Shown here piece by piece: positions 25,895-34,451 of a stretch of 50,355 nt of DNA (within the stretch, counting starts at the first letter, position 1; each line of letters begins with the position of its first letter). The stretch is from NCBI GenBank assembly GCA_030425425.1, contig JAUIAO010000046.1:1-50355 (forward strand), in the 5' to 3' direction. The DNA is from Bacteroidia bacterium (GTDB lineage: Bacteria; Bacteroidota; Bacteroidia; Cytophagales; Cyclobacteriaceae). Position numbers and translations under genes: made by a program. The notes below the pieces were generated by a model. That model was not told the origin of the DNA. It searched no databases and worked only from the letters and a program-made list of their open reading frames with translations.

Positions 25895-27021
25895 GAAGCA
25901 TTTTGTGCTTATTGATATTACTCCCATCATTGGCAATCGGCCAATCAGAACCATCCAAATTTGAAATCAAAGGTTACGTCAAAGAAATGGTGTCACTGGG
26001 TAGGTTTAAAAGTGATCTTTTTTCAGCGGATTCTTTAGATAATCTCATTCATAATCGATTGAATTTTGCCTGGTATCCAAACGAGAACTGGACTGCCAAA
26101 CTAGAAATCCGGACCCGATTGATCAATGGAGATACCTATCAGAACGTCCCCGGATATGAAAAATTGATAGATAATAACAACGACTACTTTGACTTGTCGT
26201 GGATTCCGGTGAGTTCCAATAAAACTCTTTTACACACTATGGTGGATCGAGTTTTTGTGCAATACAATAAAAATGACTGGGAGGTAACGCTGGGTCGACA
26301 AAGGCTCAACTGGGGAGTAAACCTTGCATGGAACCCCAATGATTTGTTTAATAGCTACAATTTTGTGGATTTTGATTACGAAGAAAGACAAGGAAGTGAT
26401 GCATTTCGGGTGCGTAAATATACTGGCTATGCATCTGAAGTTGAATTTGCTATCAAAGCAGCGGATTCGTTTGAGGAACTGACAGGTGCATTCAAATACC
26501 AGATCAATAAATGGAACTATGATATTCAGTTCATTGGAGGTGTGATGAAAAACAACCTGGCAATAGGAACCGGCTGGGCAGGAAATATCAAAGGACTCGG
26601 TTTCAAAGGAGAGTTTACTTACCTCAATGAATTTGCCTCTACTAACAGCGGAGCTATTGGAAGTATTTCATTGGATTATTTATTTCCCAATTCATTTTAT
26701 CTGAATGGATCAGCTATGTACAGCTCCTATGGTGCTGCAAATCCATCTTCAGGTTTTGTCGGGAGCAATGTCAATCTTGATATCAGAAATCTTAGCCCGT
26801 ACAACTGGTCCACTTTTCTACAATTGGCGTATCCCATTCATCCATTATTGAATGCGGGTTTTTCCACGATGTTATTTCCATCGGACGGATCTACTTTGCT
26901 GATCCCATCTCTTACTTATTCAATAGTTGAAAACCTCGATCTTGATTTGATTAGCCAAATGTATTTTGGTGATTTGTATGATTACAATTCAGTATTTCTC
27001 AGGATAAAATTCAGCTATTAA
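25891..27021 (+). CDS. Predicted outer-membrane beta-barrel protein of the ABC operon
   Basis: A 376-residue exported protein I do not recognise by name. A signal peptide ends near 'PSLAIGQ'. The mature chain is rich in alternating strands with aromatic girdles ('NRLNFAWYPNENWTAKLEIRTR', 'NDWEVTLGRQRLNWGVNLAWNP') and ends with an aromatic residue ('LRIKFSY'), as beta-barrels assembled by BAM do. The 'LGRQRLNWG' segment recalls DUF1302/alginate-export-like porins. It is coupled to the ATPase gene by an ATGA overlap. Inference: it is the outer-membrane end of the transport route. Confidence 0.75.
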   Translation: MRSILCLLILLPSLAIGQSEPSKFEIKGYVKEMVSLGRFKSDLFSADSLDNLIHNRLNFAWYPNENWTAKLEIRTRLINGDTYQNVPGYEKLIDNNNDYFDLSWIPVSSNKTLLHTMVDRVFVQYNKNDWEVTLGRQRLNWGVNLAWNPNDLFNSYNFVDFDYEERQGSDAFRVRKYTGYASEVEFAIKAADSFEELTGAFKYQINKWNYDIQFIGGVMKNNLAIGTGWAGNIKGLGFKGEFTYLNEFASTNSGAIGSISLDYLFPNSFYLNGSAMYSSYGAANPSSGFVGSNVNLDIRNLSPYNWSTFLQLAYPIHPLLNAGFSTMLFPSDGSTLLIPSLTYSIVENLDLDLISQMYFGDLYDYNSVFLRIKFSY

Positions 27022-27133
27022 AATTACTTGAAATAGAGATATTTGTTTGAGGATTTTCAAAATCTGGAGTGAAAATTGGTTTCTTTTTCATTTTTGAAGT
27101 CATCGTGCTATCTTGACTTCAAATACGCAACTT

Positions 27134-28480
27134 ATGATAGCGAATTTGGTCGCCAGGTCAAGAATATTTTTGCAAGAGGATCTTTGGAAAGTAAGGATTC
27201 ACACGCTCCCTCGTAAAAAAGCCATCTTATATAAGCAACTGAGAATTTGGATGATTGCCATCTCGGAATTCATCAATGATAAATGCGGTGAGAAAGCCTC
27301 AGCATTAACTTATTTTTCACTCCTATCGATCGTTCCCGTGCTGGCAATGGCATTTGGCATAGCCCAGATGTTTGGCTTAAAGGACTATGTGCAGAGGGAG
27401 TTGGCCAGATATCTGGAAGGTCAGAAGGATATATTGGATATGGTCAGCGGTTTTGCCAATAACATGTTGTCTGAAGCTGGAGGAGGAGTCATATCGGGGT
27501 TTAGTGCGGTTTTTTTGATTTATGCCGTGGCTCGACTACTGAATAATATCGAGATCTCATTCAATCATATTTGGGATACCCCCAAAGGAAGATCTATTAA
27601 AAGGATGATTACAGATTATATGTCTATTATTCTTTTAGGACCTATAATACTTATTCTTTCTAGTTCATTCACAGTTTTTATCACCACTAAGCTGGCAGAA
27701 ATAACTGGTAGTATAGAACTGCTAGGTTATTTTAGACCAGTCATATTGTTTTTGATTCGTTTAATCCCATATTCTCTGATTTGGTTTTTACTTTTTCTGG
27801 TATATGTGATTTTCCCAAATACCACGGTTAAAATAAGGCCAGCGCTTATTGCAGGAATTCTGGCAGGAACCGCTTATCAGCTCACGCAGTTCGGTTGGAT
27901 CAAAGGACAGGTTTTCCTGACCAAATACAGTGATATTTATGGGATTTTTGCAGCCTTGCCATTATTCATGATATGGCTCCAACTCAGCTGGATGATTTTG
28001 CTTTTTGGGGCAGAATACGCTTTCGCGATTCAAAATGTAGATAGTTGGGCTTATGATAATGAAAAACTCAGGCTCAATGCGAAATCTAGACGTTCTCTGA
28101 ACTTACTCATACTTACTAGAATTGTTAAAAAGTTCGAAGAAAATGACGAGCACACCACCTATCAGGGAATTCGCCAGCATCTTGATATGCCGAGTAGGCT
28201 GATAAGAGATGCATTGGGTGAATTGGAAGCGGCTGGTTTGATTAGTGAAATAGCTGGTACAGAAGAAAAGACTTATCAGCCAGCAGTAGATATCCATAAG
28301 CTGGATATTCACTATGTTATTGAGAAGTTGGACAAGGTTGGAGAAAGTAATTCTTTTAAACTTTCTTCGATCGATCAGTTCGAGCAATTTGACTCTCTGG
28401 TTGACGATATTTTGAAAGAAGTTAAAGTATCTGAAAAGAACAAGAAAATTCTTGACCTACCTACTCCTTTGCTTAAATGA
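27134..28480 (+). CDS. YihY/BrkB-family membrane protein with C-terminal extension
   Basis: A 448-residue integral membrane protein of the YihY/virulence factor BrkB family (UPF0761), once misnamed RNase BN. Seen: the family opening 'KCGEKASALTYFSLLSIVPVLAMAFG' near residue 55, about six membrane segments over residues 60-295, and 'IYGIFAALPLFMIWLQLSWMILLFGAEYAF' near 275. Beyond it lies a cytoplasmic tail of about 140 residues containing 'HTTYQGIRQHLDMPSRLIRDAL', which resembles a winged helix and is common in Bacteroidota members. The start at 27134 is preferred to an in-frame TTG at 27113. Function is unresolved. Its 3' end overlaps the convergent DUF4442 gene by 24 bases. Confidence 0.9.
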   Translation: MIANLVARSRIFLQEDLWKVRIHTLPRKKAILYKQLRIWMIAISEFINDKCGEKASALTYFSLLSIVPVLAMAFGIAQMFGLKDYVQRELARYLEGQKDILDMVSGFANNMLSEAGGGVISGFSAVFLIYAVARLLNNIEISFNHIWDTPKGRSIKRMITDYMSIILLGPIILILSSSFTVFITTKLAEITGSIELLGYFRPVILFLIRLIPYSLIWFLLFLVYVIFPNTTVKIRPALIAGILAGTAYQLTQFGWIKGQVFLTKYSDIYGIFAALPLFMIWLQLSWMILLFGAEYAFAIQNVDSWAYDNEKLRLNAKSRRSLNLLILTRIVKKFEENDEHTTYQGIRQHLDMPSRLIRDALGELEAAGLISEIAGTEEKTYQPAVDIHKLDIHYVIEKLDKVGESNSFKLSSIDQFEQFDSLVDDILKEVKVSEKNKKILDLPTPLLK

Positions 28481-28951
28481 CCAGGTAAATTCAAATTCTG
28501 ATACGATGGTCCCATCCTTCATTTTCCCAATCGTTTTGAAAGTAGCTGTTTGAGCTTCACCAGTTTTAAGAGTTTTAGTCACCGCATCAAATGCATGGAG
28601 CCCATCTTCACAGTTAAAAAACACTTTATCTGTAGCTTTTTTATGAAAAGATGCTTTCATATCAACTATGATAAAGGCAACTGAAGGTTTGTGGCCAGTG
28701 ACAGCCAGTAAGCAGGGAGATGCTGTAGAAAGCTCTGCAGCCATACTTTGCACGGCGAAATAGGTGCTTTTGAAGGGGTTTTTATTGATATGTTTAAACG
28801 GAACGGTTGTGATACATTTAGTAGGCGTGAGTTCCATTATCCTCAGACCAGCTAAAAGTCCCATAGGTAGATTGAACAGCATGTAAAGACCAAACTTGAA
28901 GCTACTGGTAACTTGCTGCTTAAGTTGCTGTTGTTTTTCAGATAATTGCAT
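28457..28951 (-). CDS. DUF4442 hotdog-fold protein
   Basis: A 164-residue protein of the DUF4442 family, a hotdog fold related to acyl-CoA thioesterases. Visible family segments: 'RIMELTPTKCITTVPFKHINKNPFKSTYFAV' near residues 37-67 and 'MAAELSTASPCLLA' after it. Thioesterase activity is suggested by fold but not shown for the family. The end overlaps the convergent yihY-like gene. It lies 33 bases after the Sia-associated coiled-coil gene on the same strand, so it may be transcribed with the siaBC unit. Confidence 0.85.
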   Translation of the reverse strand: MQLSEKQQQLKQQVTSSFKFGLYMLFNLPMGLLAGLRIMELTPTKCITTVPFKHINKNPFKSTYFAVQSMAAELSTASPCLLAVTGHKPSVAFIIVDMKASFHKKATDKVFFNCEDGLHAFDAVTKTLKTGEAQTATFKTIGKMKDGTIVSEFEFTWSFKQRSR

Positions 28952-28984
28952 GTGATAGGGGTGTTAAATGAATCGCTGGCCAAA

Positions 28985-29542
28985 CTAGGTCATGGAGGCT
29001 GCTGCAGCTTTTTTTTGCTCTTGTTTCATGATTTTCTTCTTTTCCTGATTGAGGAAGAATGATTCCAATCCTCCTTCGAAGAATTTCAAGGCGATTGCCA
29101 GTATGAGTTTAATGAATAAGCCGACGTAATTTTTTAAGCTATTTAAAAAATTACCAAGATCTATAGATTGTAAGTAATTTGAGATCGCATCTTCTACGAA
29201 TAACTCTTCAAGTAAAAACAAAGCAATTGCTAGAAAGAATAGGGCGGTACTTGCTCGTCTTCCTACTTTAGCTTCTGCTAATTCTGAAATGGTGTTGCCT
29301 AATTGGATATTTTTATCCTTGATCTCATCATTCTGTTCACGAATCTGAATATTGGCAGTATCCAGTTTTTTCTGGAGACGATCAGATACCCGGGTAATAA
29401 CTTTGGCTTGTGCTACCAGGTCTTCATAATCATTAGAAAAATTGTCAAGATCGTTTTTATAAATGGCGTGAGTATCCAGTCTCTGCCTGAAGTCCTTTAG
29501 TTTTTTGATTTCCTCATGATAAAGCTCCTTGGATGCTTCCAT
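28985..29542 (-). CDS. Unknown coiled-coil, two-TM protein in the siaBC operon
   Basis: A 185-residue protein I cannot name. Residues about 5-92 form a charged helical coiled coil with heptad-like spacing ('RLQKKLDTANIQIREQNDE'). Residues 97-113 are a membrane segment, 118-135 a short amphipathic link, 138-154 a second membrane segment, and the tail is Lys-rich then Ala-rich. With two segments both coil and tail should be cytoplasmic. It begins 10 bases after the siaC stop, so it is the third gene of siaB-siaC-this. A membrane platform or effector for SiaC is an attractive guess given that no SiaD is nearby. Confidence 0.8.
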   Translation of the reverse strand: MEASKELYHEEIKKLKDFRQRLDTHAIYKNDLDNFSNDYEDLVAQAKVITRVSDRLQKKLDTANIQIREQNDEIKDKNIQLGNTISELAEAKVGRRASTALFFLAIALFLLEELFVEDAISNYLQSIDLGNFLNSLKNYVGLFIKLILAIALKFFEGGLESFFLNQEKKKIMKQEQKKAAAASMT

Positions 29543-29552
29543 AAAACCCTGA

Positions 29553-29936
29553 TCAGAATTCTTCTATTTCCATAAAGTTAAACTCCAGGTCAAGTAGGTC
29601 CGCATAGTCTTCACCCGCTTCCATCATATCTTCATCATCCTCCTCGTAGTACCAATTGATAGTTAGATTTTTACCAGATTCTTCAATTTTACCTAATCGT
29701 TTGAATACGTCGAAAAGGCACTTCGAAGAACTGGTGTTGAAGTATTCGTAAGAAAAGTTTGCCTGAAATGAATCCAGATCACTATCTGCAATCTCGTCCA
29801 GACCATCAATAATCTTCTGGTAGAAGAGAATAGAGTTCTCTGGGCTAGATCGTCCTTTGATTTCTAGCAATCCCTCATCAGGGTCAAAGTTAACCAATGG
29901 TGTTACCCGTGTCGGCTCAATAAAAATCTTTTCCAT
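29553..29936 (-). CDS. siaC: SiaC-family regulatory phosphoprotein (DUF1987)
   Basis: A 127-residue single-domain protein of the SiaC/DUF1987 family, the phospho-switch partner of the SiaA phosphatase and SiaB kinase. The start at 29936 (MEKIFIEPTRVTP) matches the family; the longer frame from 30020 lies in the siaB end. With this start the conserved 'YEYFNTSSSK' motif places Thr at position 68, the same number as the phospho-acceptor described for Pseudomonas aeruginosa SiaC. The C-terminus is strongly acidic ('YYEEDDEDMMEAGEDY'). In Pseudomonas, unphosphorylated SiaC activates the diguanylate cyclase SiaD; no such enzyme is encoded in this window, so the target differs or lies elsewhere. 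Confidence 0.92.
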   Translation of the reverse strand: MEKIFIEPTRVTPLVNFDPDEGLLEIKGRSSPENSILFYQKIIDGLDEIADSDLDSFQANFSYEYFNTSSSKCLFDVFKRLGKIEESGKNLTINWYYEEDDEDMMEAGEDYADLLDLEFNFMEIEEF

Positions 29937-29973
29937 AAAGTTGTTTTCGAGCTTAATCTGTTGTTTTACCTCA

Positions 29974-30534
29974 TCAAATATCTCTAGGCAATCGAACCTG
30001 TAATGTAAAGTAACTAACATTCTCCGTTACAGGTTGGAATTTATATCTTAATTTCTGACCTCCAGTTTTTCTGGCAATGTCGATGAACCCCAATCCACCT
30101 GTGCCTTTGTCAGAAAACTCTTGTTCGTTCAGCGCTTTTTTGTAAAGAGCCCTCAGTCCATCTGCTTCTACCGAATTGATATCATCGAGTCTCTTCTGTA
30201 CTTCTTCCGTTTTGTCTGCAGGAATATAGTTTCCTGTCTGCAAACTATAAAACCTTTTTCGAGCCGCAATCATAATGAGAGCTGATCGGGAATCATAGCT
30301 GTTGATCTTGATTTCATCAGTATTGACTTCATCCAGGTGATAGTACAAGTTTTGAATGCACTCAGTGGCTACATTATAAAACTTCTTTTTCACCTTCCTG
30401 TTTTCTTCCAACTCCTCCAGACGTTCCTCCAACGTGGCGATCATAGAAGTAACCAGATCAAAAGTCAGTTCCCCTTTGTACATCAAAATAATGTTCTGAT
30501 CATAAATGTTTTTATAACTTCTTAAGTAGTCCAT
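29974..30534 (-). CDS. siaB: SiaB-family protein kinase
   Basis: A 186-residue GHKL-type kinase of the SiaB family (DUF6272), expected to phosphorylate SiaC. The N-box-like 'ATECIQNLYYH' is at residues 56-66, and the ATP-lid glycine motif 'DKGTGGLGFIDIARK' is at 142-156. There is no receiver, sensor or membrane segment, as usual for SiaB. It heads a minus-strand unit with siaC 37 bases downstream, and is divergent from the histidine kinase gene across 393 bases. The opposing phosphatase is probably the Cache-HAMP-PP2C protein at 34452-36392. Confidence 0.92.
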   Translation of the reverse strand: MDYLRSYKNIYDQNIILMYKGELTFDLVTSMIATLEERLEELEENRKVKKKFYNVATECIQNLYYHLDEVNTDEIKINSYDSRSALIMIAARKRFYSLQTGNYIPADKTEEVQKRLDDINSVEADGLRALYKKALNEQEFSDKGTGGLGFIDIARKTGGQKLRYKFQPVTENVSYFTLQVRLPRDI

Positions 30535-30927
30535 ATTACCTACCTCAAATTCTTCACACGTTGGTCAATCATTAAAATCAGGAGCCAAAGTTAACCATAT
30601 CAACAATATATCGAGTGACAAATGTGCTTTTAGAATTTTAAGCTTTTAGTACGTTTTCTATCTAATTATTGACTGCAATATAATGCTGATTGAAACGAAT
30701 TTTATACCAAATAACCTCAAATTCATCAATTAGGGATTGTTAAGGTCAAAATAATTGAATAATATGCAAAGCAAAATTGGATGGCTAAAACTGTTTAAAT
30801 GGGTAATATCCGCATCAAAGCAGTTTGTATCTATAGAATGACAGCACATTTATTGAATGAGTTGTCGAAAACATGGGTTAAATTTAGCCATACTGAATAA
30901 AGATTATTCAACCAACCCACAACCGAA
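30535..30927. promoter_or_regulatory. 393-base divergent region between siaB and the histidine kinase gene
   Basis: A+T-rich region that must hold promoters for both directions. No palindrome or RNA structure stands out. The only ATG frame of note is 25 codons long (from 30764, MQSKIGWLKLF) and has no supporting signal; I do not call it a gene. No terminator is seen. Confidence 0.45.
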
Positions 30928-32829
30928 ATGTTAAAAAAGGATTTATACGCGATTGCTTATGCTGTTACAGCTATTCTTATAGCAGCTTCAGTGGCATATT
31001 ATGTATTCGTAGTACAAAAGGATGTAGTTTCTAATCTTAATGAAGATCCTACTGTTGTTAGGATTGCATCAAAGCAAAGTACCCTGGGTCAGACCATCGT
31101 CAAGGCGGCTGTAGGTATGGGGTATTCCAAACAAGAAAGAAACTTTACAATTTTTCAGGCTGAATTAGCCAGAATTCTTCCAGAATGGAGAAAGGCACAT
31201 GAAGCTTTGATCTCAGGGGATGAAGAACTCGGTGTTAACAATGTGCCGGTAACATCCGAATATAAGCAGTTACAGGAAAATTTGAAGTTCTATTATGAAC
31301 AGATGAACACCAATGCCACTAACTTGCTTGATGTAGTATACACCGAAAATAAAACGGACATCAACGCATTGGCTTTAAGGAGTTCGATTGAAACCTTGAT
31401 CAATACGGTTAGAAAATACCAGACGGCTACTGATGAAATCGCAGATTATTTCGTAGCAGAGGCAAAATCTTATAAAGAAGGTTTGTCGCTCATAGAAATG
31501 ATCGTATTTGCTTCGTTCGTAGTATTCCTGGTAGCTCAGGCATTTTTGATCTTTAGGCCTTTGGTGAAATTGGCTGGTGAAAATTACCTCTCTGCAAACA
31601 AAGCATACCAAAAAGTAAAAGCATCGGAGGAAGAACTGAAAATCAACTTTAAGAAGCAGAAACTCATAAACAAAAAGCTTTACGAATCTCGTAAGGAAAT
31701 AGAGTTGAATAACCAGAAGTTGAAAGAATCAGAGTCCAAGTTGCTCAAATCCTCTGAAGAGCAGATTAGAATTAACGAAAAGTTGATTGGTGCTCAGGAT
31801 GAGTTGAAAGAAGCATATAAAAAATTACAGGATTCTGAGGTGGAAATCAGGGAATTGGCCGACAAGCAATTGCAGGATAACGAAAAATTATTCCTTGCTG
31901 AGAAGAAACTGAAAGAGACCTTGAAGAAAGAGCAGAAATCCAAGGAAGAGCTCAACAATGCAATACAGTCCTTGAAAGAAGCTCAGTCACAGCTGGTTCA
32001 CTCAGAAAAAATGGCATCATTAGGTCAGTTGACAGCAGGTATTGCACATGAGATTAATAATCCGATTAACTTCATTTCGAGTGGTATGGTGTCCATTAAA
32101 ATGTCAATTGATTCCATGAGAGAGATCTCTGAAGAGTATTCAAGACTGGAAGAAGGAGCACCATTAGAGGAGGTGATCGAAAATGTGAAAGAATTGAAAG
32201 AAGAGCATGAATATGAAGAAATACTCGAAGAGCTCGATGAATTGATCAAAGATGTAAACTACGGGGTGTCCAGAACGATTGAAATTGTGAAAGGACTTAG
32301 AGTATTCTCCCGTCTTGATGAAGAGGAATCTAAAAATGCGAACGTCAATGAAAACATTGATGCTACGCTCACACTACTTAGAAACAAAACCAAAAACACC
32401 ATTAAAGTTTCTAAATACTATGATGAAAACATGAAGGATATAGAGTGTTATCCGGGTCAGTTGAATCAGGTATTTATGAATATCTTGAACAATGGTATTC
32501 AGGCTATTCCGAAGGATCGGAAAGATGGTGAGATAACCATTTATACTGAAGAAATGGAGAATGAAGTTGTGGTGAGATTAAAGGATAATGGAGTCGGTAT
32601 TCCTGAGAAGATAAAAAGTAGAATCTGGGAACCTTTCTTCACTACCAAAGCTGTGGGTGTAGGTACTGGATTAGGTATGTCTATAACCTACGGTATCATT
32701 GAAAAACACAATGGTAAAATTGAATTTACGAGTGAAGAAAACCAGGGAACAGAATTCGTAATTACATTGCCAAAGAAATTGAGCAAGGTAAAAAAAGATC
32801 CGGACGAAAAAGTAACTGAAAATAAATAG
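30928..32829 (+). CDS. Membrane sensor histidine kinase
   Basis: A 633-residue hybrid-free sensor kinase. TM1 is at about 8-28 and TM2 at 189-208, flanking a helical periplasmic sensor of about 160 residues. A very long coiled coil, about 225-355, follows. The dimerisation box 'LTAGIAHEINNPINFIS' has phospho-acceptor His374, and the ATPase domain carries the N box 'FMNILNNGIQAIP', G1 'DNGVGIPEK', F box 'PFFTTK' and G2 'GVGTGLGMSI'. About 60 Glu-rich residues are inserted after the H box. The response regulator gene follows after 33 bases, so the pair is one two-component system. Divergent from siaB, it probably feeds the Sia switch. Confidence 0.93.
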   Translation: MLKKDLYAIAYAVTAILIAASVAYYVFVVQKDVVSNLNEDPTVVRIASKQSTLGQTIVKAAVGMGYSKQERNFTIFQAELARILPEWRKAHEALISGDEELGVNNVPVTSEYKQLQENLKFYYEQMNTNATNLLDVVYTENKTDINALALRSSIETLINTVRKYQTATDEIADYFVAEAKSYKEGLSLIEMIVFASFVVFLVAQAFLIFRPLVKLAGENYLSANKAYQKVKASEEELKINFKKQKLINKKLYESRKEIELNNQKLKESESKLLKSSEEQIRINEKLIGAQDELKEAYKKLQDSEVEIRELADKQLQDNEKLFLAEKKLKETLKKEQKSKEELNNAIQSLKEAQSQLVHSEKMASLGQLTAGIAHEINNPINFISSGMVSIKMSIDSMREISEEYSRLEEGAPLEEVIENVKELKEEHEYEEILEELDELIKDVNYGVSRTIEIVKGLRVFSRLDEEESKNANVNENIDATLTLLRNKTKNTIKVSKYYDENMKDIECYPGQLNQVFMNILNNGIQAIPKDRKDGEITIYTEEMENEVVVRLKDNGVGIPEKIKSRIWEPFFTTKAVGVGTGLGMSITYGIIEKHNGKIEFTSEENQGTEFVITLPKKLSKVKKDPDEKVTENK

Positions 32830-32862
32830 TAAGGAAGAAGGAGGATATATCATTAAAGATAA

Positions 32863-34110
32863 ATGGAAGAGATTCAGGGTTCAATAGCAACAAAAGACCG
32901 AAAGGCCAACAAGAAATATTCCTTGTTGTACGTAGATGATGAGGCAACCAACTTACGTGTCTTTAAATCCAATTTTAGAAAATTTTATAAGGTATTTACC
33001 TGTACCTCTCCCTTTGAAGCCATTGATCTTCTCAAAGAGGAGGATATTCAAGTGATTATAACTGACCAGCGCATGCCAGACATGACTGGGACAGAATTTT
33101 TAGAGAAAATATTGCCTGATTATCCGGATGTAGTAAAGATTATTTTAACGGGATTTACGGATATTGAAGCCATTAAAGATGGTATCAATAGGTGTGGAAT
33201 TTATAAGTATATCACCAAGCCGTGGAACTTTGATGAAATGAAGGCTGTGCTCGAAAGGGCAATGGAGACTTATCAACAGTCCATAGACAGTGAAGAGCAT
33301 GTAAAGGAACTTGAGGATACTAATGTAGAACTTGAGAAAAAGGTAAAAGAGCGTACAGAAGAACTTAACAATATCAACAAAAGACTCATTGATAGCATTA
33401 GATATGCAGGGTTGCTTCAGCAATCAATGTTGCCTAATGATCGTTATTTGAGTCGTATTTTCTCAGATCATTTTGTGCTATACAGAACTAAGTATTTGTT
33501 TAGTGAAGAATTTGTCTGGACTACCAGTCTCAATTTCAGATCGGAGGATTACACGGTAGTTGCTGTTATTGAGTTTGATGGAAAAGGAATCGTTGGAGCA
33601 TTAAAGACGTTGATAGCAGACTCTATCCTTAATGATCTGATTCAGGATAGAAAAATTTTCCATTCAGGCGATATTATTAAAGAACTCACAAGCGAACTGG
33701 ATGCTGCCGGATCTAAAGAATTGCAATGCGGCATAAAAGTGTCTGTAGCCCTGTTTGATAATAATGCGCAGACTTTACAGTTCAGTGCGATAAATCAAGA
33801 TATGATCATCTTTGATGGTAAGGAGATGGTAGTATTGGAAGGGGAAACGGAAGATAATATTGATGATCTGATGGCTGACCGTATTGAAATTCAGCCAGAT
33901 TCTACTTATTATATGTTTACCAATGGCTATTACAATCAGGAGAATCAGGATGGGGTGAAGTTCTCTCAGGAGAAGTTTGAGGAAATGCTGAAATCTGTTC
34001 AGAATAAGTCATTGGAGGAACAGAATAAGTTTTTAAGTCAGACCATAGATGACTGGATAGGAGAGGGAGGATTAACTGACGATGTTTCGATTATTGGATT
34101 TAAGCTGTAA
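32863..34110 (+). CDS. Response regulator with degenerate SpoIIE/PP2C output domain
   Basis: A 415-residue protein. The receiver covers residues 18-135, with acidic pair D25/D26, phospho-Asp68 in 'VIITDQRMPDMTG', Thr96 and Lys119. A coiled coil follows at 140-185. The output domain (about 190-415) aligns by eye with the PP2C domain of the neighbouring SiaA-like protein but has lost most metal-binding Asp residues. GDFYWFE becomes EEFVWTT (215-221), ADCTGHG becomes IEFDGKG (236-242), and SDG becomes TNG (353-355). Only the final TDD (405-407) is kept. It is therefore probably a pseudophosphatase that acts by binding, perhaps competing with the active phosphatase for SiaC. It is co-transcribed with the kinase gene. 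Confidence 0.88.
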   Translation: MEEIQGSIATKDRKANKKYSLLYVDDEATNLRVFKSNFRKFYKVFTCTSPFEAIDLLKEEDIQVIITDQRMPDMTGTEFLEKILPDYPDVVKIILTGFTDIEAIKDGINRCGIYKYITKPWNFDEMKAVLERAMETYQQSIDSEEHVKELEDTNVELEKKVKERTEELNNINKRLIDSIRYAGLLQQSMLPNDRYLSRIFSDHFVLYRTKYLFSEEFVWTTSLNFRSEDYTVVAVIEFDGKGIVGALKTLIADSILNDLIQDRKIFHSGDIIKELTSELDAAGSKELQCGIKVSVALFDNNAQTLQFSAINQDMIIFDGKEMVVLEGETEDNIDDLMADRIEIQPDSTYYMFTNGYYNQENQDGVKFSQEKFEEMLKSVQNKSLEEQNKFLSQTIDDWIGEGGLTDDVSIIGFKL

Positions 34111-34118
34111 GACCTATT

Positions 34119-34358
34119 ATGCAAATAAAAGCAAGTAATTTTAAGAATTGGTGTACAGATAATATCAGTCCACAGTCCTGGACGAGGATATGTTTGAAAT
34201 GTGTAGACTCGATACGAGCAAAAGGTTATACTTTGAAGCAAATGGAGGATTTAGAGCCAGATGCTGAATTGGATGCGGAGCTTCTAGCCGACTTGAGTAA
34301 AGCATTAGAAGCACTTTATGAAATGTCTGTTGATGAAAACCTACTGATCAGATACTAA
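34119..34358 (+). CDS. Unknown 79-residue acidic protein after the response regulator
   Basis: A small protein I do not recognise. It starts eight bases after the response regulator stop and ends 20 bases before a strong terminator, so it is the third gene of this operon. Predicted soluble and helical: 'NFKNWCTDNISPQSWTRICL' at the N-terminus, an acidic middle 'DLEPDAELDAELLADL', and no signal peptide or membrane segment. Codon use looks like its neighbours. It could be an accessory partner of the kinase or of the degenerate PP2C domain. Confidence 0.7.
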   Translation: MQIKASNFKNWCTDNISPQSWTRICLKCVDSIRAKGYTLKQMEDLEPDAELDAELLADLSKALEALYEMSVDENLLIRY

Positions 34359-34378
34359 ACTCAATGTGATAGTACATT

Positions 34379-34417
34379 AAAAAGGCTCATTCTAACTAAG
34401 TTTGAATGGGCCTTTTT
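34379..34417. terminator. Bidirectional terminator between convergent operons
   Basis: AAAAAGGCTCATTC (34379-34392) and GAATGGGCCTTTTT (34404-34417) pair over 14 positions with one T.G, around an 11-base loop. A T-rich run follows on the plus strand and the stem starts with five A, giving a T run on the minus strand too. It serves the histidine kinase operon and the SiaA-like gene. Confidence 0.85.
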
Positions 34418-34451
34418 GTTTTTGTCTTTTTAGATCAGATTAAGTCAAATT

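Noticed and set aside
30764-30841. 25-codon ATG frame (MQSKIGWLKLF...) between siaB and the histidine kinase gene
   Set aside because: Very short, no recognisable domain, no close neighbour on its strand and no promoter or terminator evidence; likely chance in A+T-rich DNA.
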